Shown: piece by piece, positions 17,449 through 24,711 of the stretch | How positions within the stretch are numbered: the first letter of the stretch is position 1 | How the letters are laid out: every line of letters starts with the position of its first letter | Source of the DNA: JAWLEP01 sp964553045 | GTDB lineage: Bacteria > Fermentibacterota > Fermentibacteria > Fermentibacterales > JCC-6 | DNA length: 64,000 nucleotides | Assembly (NCBI GenBank): GCA_964553045.1 | Contig: CAZKJG010000002.1 | Location: 62,001 to 126,000 of the forward strand | Direction: 5' to 3' | The notes under the pieces: model-generated | The model's input: only the letters and a program-made list of their open reading frames with translations | Told to the model about the DNA's origin: nothing | Databases searched by the model: none | Translations under genes and position numbers: made by a program

Positions 17449-18303
17449 ATGGGCGGTCTGACAATTCTGCTGCTAGCGGCGCGGATGGCCGCCGTGACGG
17501 GAACTCCCTGCCTCGATGACCCGGCGCGGAACTTCGAGGCCTTCATGCGCACCCGGGGCGACCTCTCCGGGGAGGAGGTGGTCTTCTACTGGACCGGTGA
17601 CATCTACAGCTTCGTACCCGGGCAGCGGAGCGTCCACCTCTTCGCCGCCGACGGGTACAACATCGGCCGACTGGAGGAGCACGGCAACGGCTACCGTCTC
17701 CTGACTCGGGAGGTGTTCGTCTACCGAGATCCGGATACCGGCGAGATCATGGAGGAGTGGGCAAACCCCTTCACCGGGGACACGGTGGGGGTCATGCAGG
17801 TCTGGAACGACCCCGTCAACAGCTACCTGCCCCGCAGACAGGGCGACTGGGAGTTCTCCATGCCCTACACCGAGTTGCCCGGGGGGGAGATCAGCTGGAA
17901 CCTGGACATACTGCTGGCCTACCCCTCACCCCTTCCGGCCGACAGCTTTCCCGAGTACTCCGGCTCCAACCTCTACCAGGCGGCGGAGCTCTTCCACTTC
18001 TTCGTCTCCCGGGAGGATCTGGCTGACACGGCGCTCACCACCGTGCCCTGCCGCATCTCCTGGACCAGGTTCGGCCAGTGGCTGCCCTGGATGCGCATGG
18101 CCGACCGGCCCGGCCACCTTATCTACCACTGCTCGGGAGCCAAGCTGCCCGGGGGGTTCGAGGCGCTGCCGGAGGACATCAGGAGGCTGGTCGCCGACCA
18201 CGACATGGACTTCTCGCGAGCACCGGAGGAGTACACCTCACCCAACCGGACCAGCTGGACTTACTTCCGCAGGCTCCTCGAGGCGGGGAGGGAGCCACGG
18301 TAG
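17449..18303 (+). CDS. secreted DUF1838-family protein
   Basis: 284 residues. The ATG at 17449 (MGGLTILLLAARMAAVTGTP) gives a signal peptide and has AAGGGG 6 nt upstream. The rest matches the DUF1838 pattern: DPARNFEAFMRTRGDLSGE, VVFYWTGDIYSFVPG, LTREVFVYRDPDTGEIMEEW, NPFTGDTVGVMQVWNDPVN, and a late CRISWTRFGQWLPWMRM block. DUF1838 proteins are uncharacterised, mostly exported, and appear in proteobacteria and some candidate phyla. The hemW frame begins across its last codons. Confidence 0.75.
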   Translation: MGGLTILLLAARMAAVTGTPCLDDPARNFEAFMRTRGDLSGEEVVFYWTGDIYSFVPGQRSVHLFAADGYNIGRLEEHGNGYRLLTREVFVYRDPDTGEIMEEWANPFTGDTVGVMQVWNDPVNSYLPRRQGDWEFSMPYTELPGGEISWNLDILLAYPSPLPADSFPEYSGSNLYQAAELFHFFVSREDLADTALTTVPCRISWTRFGQWLPWMRMADRPGHLIYHCSGAKLPGGFEALPEDIRRLVADHDMDFSRAPEEYTSPNRTSWTYFRRLLEAGREPR

Positions 18304-19457
18304 ACGCCGGGCGGGCGTCCTGGGGTCTGTACGTGCATGTACCCTTCTGCAATAGCAGGTGCTCCTACTGCGCTTTCCACTCCGGCACTTTGGAAGGGTC
18401 CGATACGTCGGGCTACATGGACGCGCTTCCCGCAGAGCTTCTGAGAGCTGTTTCCCCGAAGATGCAGGTGGATACGGTCTACGTGGGCGGCGGCACGCCA
18501 ACGGTACTGCCGGCGGGCTTTCATGCCTCCCTGCTGCGACGGCTCGGCCGACGGGCCGACCTCTCCGGGCTGCGCGAGGCCACCATAGAGGCCAACCCGG
18601 CCACGGTTGACCCGTCCTGTCTCCGGACCCTGCGCGAAGCCGGTTTCGACCGTCTCAGCCTGGGGGTGCAGTCCCTTCACGACGGCCACCTGCGTCTGCT
18701 GGGAAGGTCTCACGACGCAGCCCGGGCCGCCCGGGCCTTCGAAGAGGCCAGGGGCGCCGGCTTCCGGCGTATCTCGGTGGACATGATCTACGGGATTCCG
18801 GGACAGACCATCGAGGAGCTGGAGGCCGACCTCCTCCGAATAGTCGGCTGGAGACCCGAGCACATCTCCGCCTACGAGCTCACCCTGGAGCCGGGTACGG
18901 TGATCACGCGGCTCTGCGACTCCGGCAGGCTCCGTGCTGCGGACGAGAGCCTCCTGCTGAGCATGTACACAATGGCACACGGAACCCTCACGCGCGCAGG
19001 GTACGACCACTACGAGGTATCCAGCTTCTCACTGGGCGGCTGCGAGGCATCGATCCACAACTCCGCCTGCTGGGCCGGTAGGCCATACCTGGGCCTGGGC
19101 CCCTCGGCGCACTCCTTCGACGGCGGCCGCAGGCGCTGGTGGAACGCTTCGGACACCGCCGGCTGGACGGAATCCCTGCTGGCCGGGCACCGGCCGCCCG
19201 GGGGAGGTGAGGGGCTCTCGGCGCTGCAAAGGGCCAACGAGGTGGCAATGCTGGGCCTTCGCACGTCACGGGGCATCGCCCTGGATCGAATCCTCGCCGA
19301 AACCGGTATGGAACCCTCGCCGAAGGGACGGGCCATTCTGGACGGTCTGGTGGAGGGGGACTTCCTTCGGCGGACGGGAAGCCGCATCCTGCCGAGCCCG
19401 GAGGGGATGCTCCTGGCGGACGGTATCGTCGCCTCCCTGGACTGGAGAGAGGCTTGA
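18300..19457 (+). CDS. hemW: HemW-like radical SAM protein (coproporphyrinogen III oxidase-like)
   Basis: About 385 residues. The conserved N-terminus WGLYVHVPFCNSRCSYC has the CxxxCxxC motif (C17, C21, C24 counted from 18300) that binds the radical-SAM [4Fe-4S] cluster. YVGGGTPT, TIEANPATVD, RLSLGVQSLHD and DMIYGIPGQT are HemN/HemW blocks, and HNSACWAGRPYLGLGPSAHS is the HemW-type substrate block. HemW is a heme chaperone rather than an oxidase. The start is odd: conserved sequence begins at codon GTA (18300) and no ATG, GTG or TTG occurs in frame between 18078 and 18333. Either a rare start, a long 5' extension from GTG 18078, or an assembly error is involved. Confidence 0.88.
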   Translation, partial: VDAGRASWGLYVHVPFCNSRCSYCAFHSGTLEGSDTSGYMDALPAELLRAVSPKMQVDTVYVGGGTPTVLPAGFHASLLRRLGRRADLSGLREATIEANPATVDPSCLRTLREAGFDRLSLGVQSLHDGHLRLLGRSHDAARAARAFEEARGAGFRRISVDMIYGIPGQTIEELEADLLRIVGWRPEHISAYELTLEPGTVITRLCDSGRLRAADESLLLSMYTMAHGTLTRAGYDHYEVSSFSLGGCEASIHNSACWAGRPYLGLGPSAHSFDGGRRRWWNASDTAGWTESLLAGHRPPGGGEGLSALQRANEVAMLGLRTSRGIALDRILAETGMEPSPKGRAILDGLVEGDFLRRTGSRILPSPEGMLLADGIVASLDWREA

Positions 19458-19719
19458 CGGCCGGCGAAGTCCCGGGTGCGTCCCCCGAATGTCCGGTGCC
19501 ATGGACGCGCCGGACGGGGAGGGAACTTCCACAACCGTCTCGTTCCGGGAGCGCTTGAACAGGGTATCCTGGCCGCAGAGGATTGCTTGGGCGCAAGGTG
19601 GACGTATGGCGGCGGCCGATCGCCGGATCGAGTTGACCGGTTCCCCGAAGCGGGTGTATCATGCCGTTTCGGGTCGGGGATCTGCCTATGCAAGTGTGTT
19701 TCTGCCACGCGGAGGTCTC

Positions 19720-20517
19720 ATGGGATTGACCAGCTTCGTCACCCGCAATATCAGGCAGCTCGCCTCGGGCGGATACGCCGCACCCGGGGCGCGGATAGCG
19801 TTCATACACGTACCCAAGTGCGGTGGAAGCTCCCTCACGGCCGCCCTCAAGACCGCCCTGGGCCTGGGGGTGCAGATCCCCGGTCGTGGCAGCGCGGTCC
19901 TGGCCCATGAGGCCGCGAGCAGAGCATCCGAAGCCCTCGACCGGGATTACAGCCGGTTCTGCGCGGACCTGCTGGTGTACCATCTAGCCAACCATCGCCT
20001 GCGCTTCATCGCCGGGCACTGGCCGGTGTGGGAGGCGGGACTGGATGGATTCTCCGACGAGTGGGACTTCGTAATGCTCCTGCGCCATCCCGTGAGGCGC
20101 TGGTTGTCGAACTACTTCTTCAACAGGTTCAAGAGTGGCGACCACTACCGCGTGGACCAGGAGCTGGACGAGTTCTTGAAGACCTACAGGGCCAAGTGGT
20201 ACGGCTGCGCCTACTCGGTCTACCTGGCCCCGGAGGATTTCGCCTACGGCGACGACCCCGCCGACGCTCCCCTGGAGAGAGCGACGGCCAGGCTCGAGCG
20301 CTTCCGCATGGTCGGGGTGCTGGAGGACCTCGACACAATGGCAGATCGTTTCAGGGAGGTCTACGGAGCCCGCCTGAACATCCCGCACGCCAACCGCAAT
20401 CCCAGGGGCCGTGCCTACTCCCGGCGCGACGTGACGCCCGAGCAGATGGAGCGCATAGAGCGTCTCTGCCGGCCCGACATGCACATTTACCGAAAGGCGC
20501 TCCAGCTGGCCCGCTGA
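19720..20517 (+). CDS. sulfotransferase family 2 protein
   Basis: 265 residues from the ATG at 19720, which has GGAGG 4-5 nt upstream. The 5'-phosphosulfate-binding loop is IAFIHVPKCGGSSL and the 3'-phosphate block is FVMLLRHPVRRWLSNYFFNRF, both diagnostic of PAPS-dependent carbohydrate sulfotransferases (Sulfotransfer_2). The C-terminal half has the helix VGVLEDLDTMADRFREVYG typical of the family, ending in HIYRKALQLAR. It likely sulfates a surface glycan. No PAPS-making genes are nearby. It is the last ordinary high-GC gene before the AT-richer BrnT/BrnA segment. Confidence 0.82.
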   Translation: MGLTSFVTRNIRQLASGGYAAPGARIAFIHVPKCGGSSLTAALKTALGLGVQIPGRGSAVLAHEAASRASEALDRDYSRFCADLLVYHLANHRLRFIAGHWPVWEAGLDGFSDEWDFVMLLRHPVRRWLSNYFFNRFKSGDHYRVDQELDEFLKTYRAKWYGCAYSVYLAPEDFAYGDDPADAPLERATARLERFRMVGVLEDLDTMADRFREVYGARLNIPHANRNPRGRAYSRRDVTPEQMERIERLCRPDMHIYRKALQLAR

Positions 20518-20590
20518 TCCGATTCACGCACACCCTAGGACCATGCCCGTGCGGCGCGTTGCCCCACTGCTGGTTCGGATACAAGAAACA

Positions 20591-20627
20591 TTGACACGGT
20601 ATACCAGAGAGGTATAATAACTATACC
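20591..20627 (+). promoter_or_regulatory. consensus promoter of brnT-brnA with nested palindromic operators
   Basis: TTGACA (20591-20596), a 16-nt spacer and TATAAT (20613-20618), both perfect sigma70-type hexamers. A perfect palindrome GGTATACC (20598-20605) sits in the spacer, and GGTATA-N5-TATACC (20611-20627) spans the -10 box up to the ATG at 20628. The repeated half-site suggests binding by the BrnA antitoxin to repress its own operon. Transcription would start about 3 nt before the brnT ATG, giving an almost leaderless mRNA. Confidence 0.8.
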
Positions 20628-20888
20628 ATGAAATTTGAATACGACGAAGCGAAGAGCAAAGGAAACAGAGAAAAGCACGGCATTGATTTCGAGCAAGCTC
20701 AAGCACTATGGGACGATCCAGATCTTCTTGAAATTCCTGCGAGAACTGAAGACGAAGAACGATATATGGTTATAGGCAGAATAGATGGGAAATATTGGTC
20801 AGGAGTAGTTACATACAGAAATGGGCGAACACGTATTATATCGGTTCGAAGATCAAGAGAAGAGGAGGTGACGATCTATGAAGGCTAA
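20628..20888 (+). CDS. brnT: BrnT-family ribonuclease toxin
   Basis: 86 residues. MKFEYDEAKSKGNREKHGIDFEQAQALWDDP... is the BrnT signature (WDxxKxxxNxxKHGxxFexA), followed by ERYMVIGRIDGKYWSGVVTYRNG and IISVRRSREEE. BrnT is a RelE-like mRNA-cleaving toxin neutralised by BrnA. The coding sequence is clearly AT-richer than its surroundings (AAA, GAA, AAT codons), which suggests horizontal acquisition. The ATG lies about 3 nt after the predicted transcription start and there is no Shine-Dalgarno sequence, so it may be translated as a leaderless message, while brnA has its own site. Confidence 0.9.
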   Translation: MKFEYDEAKSKGNREKHGIDFEQAQALWDDPDLLEIPARTEDEERYMVIGRIDGKYWSGVVTYRNGRTRIISVRRSREEEVTIYEG

Positions 20889-21105
20889 GGAGTTCGACAA
20901 GAAATTCGATGATGGCGAGGATGTTCTCAAGTATCTAGAACTCGCCAAGGCGCGGCGTGTAGAACAAGAACAGAAGAGAGTAAATGTTGATTTTCCCATT
21001 TGGATGATCCACTCTCTTGATAAGGAGGCCAGACGATTGGGCATCCCCAGGCAGTCCCTAATCAAGATGCTCATAGCCAAGCACATAGAAGAACCAAGAG
21101 CATAA
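20878..21105 (+). CDS. brnA: BrnA-family antitoxin (ribbon-helix-helix)
   Basis: 75 residues, overlapping brnT by 11 bp. FDKKFDDGEDVLKYLELAKA is the usual BrnA N-terminal segment that binds the toxin; KRVNVDFPIWMIHSLDKEARRLGIPRQSLIKMLIAKHI is a ribbon-helix-helix DNA-binding domain that would recognise the GGTATACC palindromes upstream. GAGGAGGTG (inside the end of brnT) is a strong ribosome binding site, which would favour antitoxin over toxin synthesis. The composition is low-GC like brnT. The group II intron begins about 20 bp after the stop. Confidence 0.9.
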   Translation: MKAKEFDKKFDDGEDVLKYLELAKARRVEQEQKRVNVDFPIWMIHSLDKEARRLGIPRQSLIKMLIAKHIEEPRA

Positions 21106-21620
21106 TAGATCCGAACAAGCGGCTGTATGTACGCCGTGAAAGGCGTGTTTCTCACAGCGGGAGACAGTCCCGCCCGGCAAGAGTTGCTCCAGCCGGTAGC
21201 AATCGGAGCAGTTGTGGACGCAAGGAAGCGGCTGAAGTCTTCGATGCAAAGGAGGAGAGAGACCTTCTGCGAGCATGCAGGCCGGAACGCGAGTGAACGC
21301 TGAGCAGGCCTCGAAAATTGTAATGCGGAGGCCGACCTGCCCTACAGCCAGGGAAGGCTGCCACTGACGGTGAAGATGGGCAACGAGCGCAGCCGTCAGC
21401 TCCGCCGGGGTAGTAGCGTCGGCATGTATGCGCAGTGAGAGGCAGGCAACACGGGAAGCCCCATTGGGTGGCGCTCGCCGCCAACAGACGGTCCGTGAGG
21501 ACTTGGTCTGCCCCGGTGGGGTGGCGGACAGGCCCGTACTACCGCAGAGGCCGGGTAACTCCGGTGTAGGGAAGGGGCCTGGGTTCGGTGTGAGCGCATG
21601 AAGTGGCGAGAGCGAGGGGA

Positions 21621-21692
21621 TTGACCTTGAGTCTATTAACCCCAGGCAACGTTCAGAAGCTGCAGAGGGCGCTACACGTCCGGAAGGCGTGA
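21621..21692 (+). pseudogene. ltrA: N-terminal stub of group II intron reverse transcriptase/maturase
   Basis: From TTG (21621), preceded by GAGGGG, the frame reads MTLSLLTPGNVQKLQRAL then HVRKA and a stop at 21690. This matches the usual start of intron-encoded proteins (LTPxKVxxLQRxLYxKAK), which should continue into the finger-palm domain. Here it stops after 23 codons and domain V begins 13 bp later. The whole reverse transcriptase, X and endonuclease domains have been deleted. Confidence 0.65.
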
Positions 21693-21704
21693 TGCACCGT
21701 CCGA

Positions 21705-21737
21705 AAGCCGGATGCGGGAGAACCGCACGTCCGGTTT
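21705..21737 (+). ncRNA. group II intron domain V
   Basis: An 8-bp outer stem AAGCCGGA/TCCGGTTT, the diagnostic two-base bulge CG (21728-21729), an inner stem TGCGG/CCGCA and a GAGAA loop. The catalytic AGC triad lies at 21706-21708. This arrangement (AGC triad, 2-nt bulge, GNRA-like loop, 33-34 nt) is close to unique to group II intron domain V. Confidence 0.8.
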
Positions 21738-21906
21738 GATGAGCGGGATGTGGAGACGGAGCAGGGCTTGGCTATTGAGGCACCGGCAGACGAAAGGGCC
21801 GGAGAACAGATAGGCCATTCCTAAACCACCGCGCCACATCTCGACTCTACCGGAATCGCTGCTAGCCTGGGAGCTGAGCCTATCGCAATCCGCTAAGCCT
21901 TAGTGA

Positions 21907-21936
21907 TTGACGCCTGCAGACAGCGATGATTATTAT
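21907..21936 (+). promoter_or_regulatory. possible promoter of the secreted beta-propeller gene
   Basis: TTGACG (21907-21912), an 18-nt spacer and TATTAT (21931-21936), extended to TATTATAAC. It lies about 130 bp before the start codon at 22072, in a clearly AT-richer patch than the genome average. It could also be part of sequence brought in with the intron. Confidence 0.4.
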
Positions 21937-22071
21937 AACTCGCAGCCGAAGTTCCTGCCCGTAAGGCCGGTGTTTCCGGTCAGATGGGCCGGAAAGGGCG
22001 TAAATGTATTCGGCTATTTCCCGATACCTGGTACGTACGCTGGCACTAATACCAAAGAAAGGAATGGGAGA

Positions 22072-22890
22072 ATGGTTAAGATGTTCGGTTGCTTTTTCGC
22101 CGTTTTGCTCATCGTCTCAGCCGCCTTCGCGGCGCCGGGAGACATCATCCGGAGCCAGTCCATATCGGGACAGCCAAGCTCCGGAGTCCGTGGCCTGGCA
22201 AAGGACTGGGACACCGGCGACATCTGGCTGGCCGGGCCTCAGGGCACCGACAACATCATCTACACCAGCATGGACGCCGAGAGCATGTCGCCCGGCAGCT
22301 GGAACACGGCCTCCGGCATGTACTGGGTGTTCGACATCGGTTACGGCTACGTCGACGGCGGAACCACCTACCTGCTGATGAACGACCAGACCTCGCCCTA
22401 CACCAAGATGATCGACCCCGCCACCGGCTCCTACGACGGTAACCTGCCCGACTACTACAGCGCATCGGACTACACCGACGGCAACGCCGTCGACTGGGAC
22501 GACAACTACGTCTACATGTCCAGCTACGGCAGCGACGAGATCGTCTACTACGACGGGTCCTCATGGACCGTCCTGACCACCATCAGCGGCGGCAGGAACA
22601 TGGGAGCGGCCCTGGGCTGGGAGCACCTGTTCATCATCCGGACCAGCCCCTACTACACGATTGAGGTGTACACCCTGGACGGCACCTTCGTGGAGAGCAT
22701 TCCGCTCAACAGCTGGCCCTCGGGCAACTACCTCATAGGCCTTTCCTGCGGTCGGGAGGACGTGGAGGGCGACAACGAATCGCTCTTCTTCGCCGATTTC
22801 GTCACTCTTCAGGTTCACGAGGTCGAGGTGGGCAACTACTCCACCAGCCTGCAGCGCAGCACCTGGGGCTCCATCAAAGCGAGCTTCTAG
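22072..22890 (+). CDS. secreted beta-propeller-like protein, function unknown
   Basis: 272 residues from the ATG at 22072 (GGGAG just upstream). The signal peptide is MVKMFGCFFAVLLIVSAAFAAP. The mature part is Tyr/Asp/Ser-rich with propeller-like strands (GVRGLAKDWDTGDIWLAG, AVDWDDNYVYMSSYGSDEIVYYDGSSW, FFADFVTLQVHEVEVGN). Unlike the three large exported proteins in this window it lacks the FlgD-like C-terminal domain and ends abruptly (STWGSIKASF), so it may be a short paralogue or C-terminally shortened. A strong terminator follows 16 bp later. Confidence 0.65.
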   Translation: MVKMFGCFFAVLLIVSAAFAAPGDIIRSQSISGQPSSGVRGLAKDWDTGDIWLAGPQGTDNIIYTSMDAESMSPGSWNTASGMYWVFDIGYGYVDGGTTYLLMNDQTSPYTKMIDPATGSYDGNLPDYYSASDYTDGNAVDWDDNYVYMSSYGSDEIVYYDGSSWTVLTTISGGRNMGAALGWEHLFIIRTSPYYTIEVYTLDGTFVESIPLNSWPSGNYLIGLSCGREDVEGDNESLFFADFVTLQVHEVEVGNYSTSLQRSTWGSIKASF

Positions 22891-22906
22891 ACCGAGTCTG
22901 CCTTGT

Positions 22907-22938
22907 GAAGGGCGGGGGGAACCCCCCGCCCTTCTTTT
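22907..22938 (+). terminator. rho-independent terminator
   Basis: A 13-bp perfect stem GAAGGGCGGGGGG / CCCCCCGCCCTTC (22907-22919 and 22922-22934) followed by TTTT. It ends transcription of the secreted gene and separates it from the converging ATPase remnant. Confidence 0.85.
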
Positions 22939-22955
22939 GTCCAACCCATTAAGTC

Positions 22956-23591
22956 TCAGTTTTCGGCAAGGCTGCGGCCGCGCAGCAGCTGTGCGTTGAG
23001 GGCCACGATCACCGTGCTCAGAGACATCAGAAGGGCTCCCACGGCGGGGGACAGGAGCACGCCCCAGCGGGCCATGGCTCCGGCCGCCAGGGGTAGCGCG
23101 ACTATGTTGTAGCCCGCGGCCCACCAGAGGTTCTGGATCATCTTCCACCTGCTGGCGCGACTCAGCCGGAAGACCTTCGGAACGTCGTCCGGCCGGCTCC
23201 TGACCAGCACGATTCCGGCAGATTCCACGGCCACGTCGGTGCCGCTGCCCATGGCAATGCCCACGTCGGCCCTCCGGCGGATGGCCCGCCCTATGGGGTG
23301 TTCGGACTTCGACTCCCGGGCCTCCTCGACCAGCCGCATGATCCCGGCGATAGCCGTGTCCTCGCCTGTGGCGGTGACCCGTATCCTGAGGCTTCCGTCG
23401 CCGTTTACCGTCCCGCCAACCACCCTGTCGCCCTCGGAAAGTTCGAAAACCGGGACATCGGTGGTATTGCCCTCCCCGTCCAGGCGCTCCGCTGTGTCGG
23501 GCATGAGCTTGGCCAGCTCGTCCAGCGCGCCGGAGGGTCTGGGCATCGACTCATCTATTCGAGTATTGCCCGCCCGTTGCCCTGAGCACAT
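22956..23591 (-). pseudogene. P1B-type (copper/heavy-metal) ATPase remnant with two internal deletions
   Basis: About 211 codons of open frame versus ~700-800 expected. It starts inside the actuator region (ALDELAKLMPDTAERL, VPVFELSEGDRVVGGTVN), reaches TGEDTAIAGIMRLVEEARESKSE, then jumps to the nucleotide-binding-domain block HPIGRAIRR, then directly to ADVGIAMGSGTDVAVESAGIVLV, and ends with the last two membrane helices (NLWWAAGYNIVALPLAAG, GALLMSLSTVIVALNAQLL). Missing are the metal-binding N-terminus, the first membrane helices, the CPx helix, the DKTG phosphorylation site and GDGINDAP. Both joins keep the reading frame. It cannot pump ions. The start at 23591 is only the first ATG of the open frame. 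Confidence 0.8.
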
Positions 23592-23700
23592 GGTGGCCGC
23601 ACCCCTGAGTGTCTGCCGGTCCTCCCCATTGCCCGAAGGAAAATGCCGTTTCACCTTGCCTGCAGCGGGATCGCCGCTCGGCAGAAGAGAGGAGACAGAC

Positions 23701-24351
23701 GTGTTCAGGGACAGGGCAGAGGCCGGGCGCAGGCTGGCGCTGGCGCTGGAGGAATACAGGAGCGAGGATCCGCTGGTTCTGGCCATTCCCAGGGGAGGCG
23801 TCGAGGTGGGCATTGAGGTCGCAGGACATCTGGGCGCTGCGCTGGAACTGCTGGTGGTCCGCAAGCTGCCGCTGCCCGGAAATCCCGAAGCCGGGTTCGG
23901 CGCGGTGGCGGAAGACGGCAGCACATTCCTCCACCCCGGTGCTGCCGGCAGGATTCCCGGCGATGAGATACGGCGGATCCAGAGGGCGCAGAGACGGGAG
24001 ATCCAGAGGAGGATCGCCGAGCTGAGGAACGGCCGTCCCCTCCCCGAGATCTTCGGCAGAACGGTGATACTGGTGGACGACGGGCTGGCTATGGGTTCCA
24101 CCATGAGGGCCGCCATCGAACTGTGCCGCGGCCGGGGGGCAGGGAAGATCGTGGTGGCCGTTCCGGTCTCCGGCGCCCGCACCGCGTCCGACATCGAGGA
24201 TCTGGCCGACGCTCTGCACGTTGTGGAGATGCCCCCCTACTTCAGGGCGGTGGCTCAGGTGTACCGGAACTGGTACGACGTCTCCGACGGCGAGGTGCTC
24301 GAGCTGATGAACGACTGGCACAGAGAAACGGACTCCTCCACCGGCGGGTAA
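23701..24351 (+). CDS. phosphoribosyltransferase-family protein
   Basis: 216 residues from a GTG at 23701, with GAGGAG 7 nt upstream. The PRPP-binding loop is VILVDDGLAMGSTMRAAI (EDxxxTG-type P-loop). The N-terminal part (SEDPLVLAIPRGGVEVGIEVAGHLGAALELLVVRKLPLPGNPE-type block) is that of the family often fused to erythromycin esterase or dienelactone hydrolases. Similar stand-alone proteins are annotated as phosphoribosyltransferases of unknown substrate. It is divergent from the ATPase remnant (110 bp between them). Confidence 0.85.
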   Translation: MFRDRAEAGRRLALALEEYRSEDPLVLAIPRGGVEVGIEVAGHLGAALELLVVRKLPLPGNPEAGFGAVAEDGSTFLHPGAAGRIPGDEIRRIQRAQRREIQRRIAELRNGRPLPEIFGRTVILVDDGLAMGSTMRAAIELCRGRGAGKIVVAVPVSGARTASDIEDLADALHVVEMPPYFRAVAQVYRNWYDVSDGEVLELMNDWHRETDSSTGG

Positions 24352-24711
24352 CGAAGTCCTCCACTCTCCGCTGGTGGCTGCTCCCACCTGCGCTTGGGGG
24401 CTATGGTGCGTAGCTGCCCGGCCTCGGCTCTGCTGCGGTATGCATATTCGACCTCCAGCAGATCGGCTATGCGCTCCAGGTTTCCCGCTATCTCATCGTT
24501 TCCGGGTGTTTCGCCGCTCACCGTCACCCCCTAGCAATCCCCACCAAAGGCCATGATTATGACACTGCCGGCTCGACCGCGTGCAGGCAAGCGTGGAAGG
24601 CAGCAGCCGGGAATGGGGGAACCTCCCATTGACCCGCAAGGCTTCGGGTGCAACTTTGATACAAAACACGCAGCCGACGGCCCACGACAGCCCATTCTGA
24701 TGAGGGGATCG
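24352..24711. other. 360-bp gap with only a possible gene fragment
   Basis: Between the phosphoribosyltransferase and Fpg I see no intact gene. The minus strand carries a short frame with resemblance to a PolX N-terminus (listed separately). GAGGGG at the right end is the ribosome binding site of fpg. Confidence 0.5.
24414..24527 (-). pseudogene. possible fragment of a PolX/HhH N-terminal domain
   Basis: The minus-strand frame reads NDEIAGNLERIADLLEVE followed by AYRSRAEAGQLRTIA. It resembles the start of PHP-type DNA polymerase X proteins (NxEIAxxLEEIADLLExxGxNPYRxRAYxxAAxxI), with the linker shortened, and similarity stops after about 38 residues. A chance frame cannot be excluded. Confidence 0.3.

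Larger units (their letters stand above)
21125..21775 (+). mobile_element. ORF-deleted group II intron (ribozyme remnant)
   Basis: A non-coding stretch with group II intron landmarks in order. A 5' end GTATG resembles the GUGYG consensus (21125). Domain I-like sequence follows, including the block GGTGAAGATGGGCAACGAG. Next are the first codons of an intron reverse transcriptase (21621), and then a well-formed domain V (21705-21737). A domain VI-like segment follows, ending near GGCTAT. The reverse transcriptase, normally ~1.2-1.8 kb in domain IV, is missing, leaving ~650 bp. It could only move if helped in trans. Both ends are estimates; the domain V call is the firmest part. Confidence 0.7.

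Noticed and set aside
21738..21830. Continuation of the maturase or a new small gene after domain V
   Set aside because: The frames stop within about 25 codons and fit domain VI or flanking sequence better.
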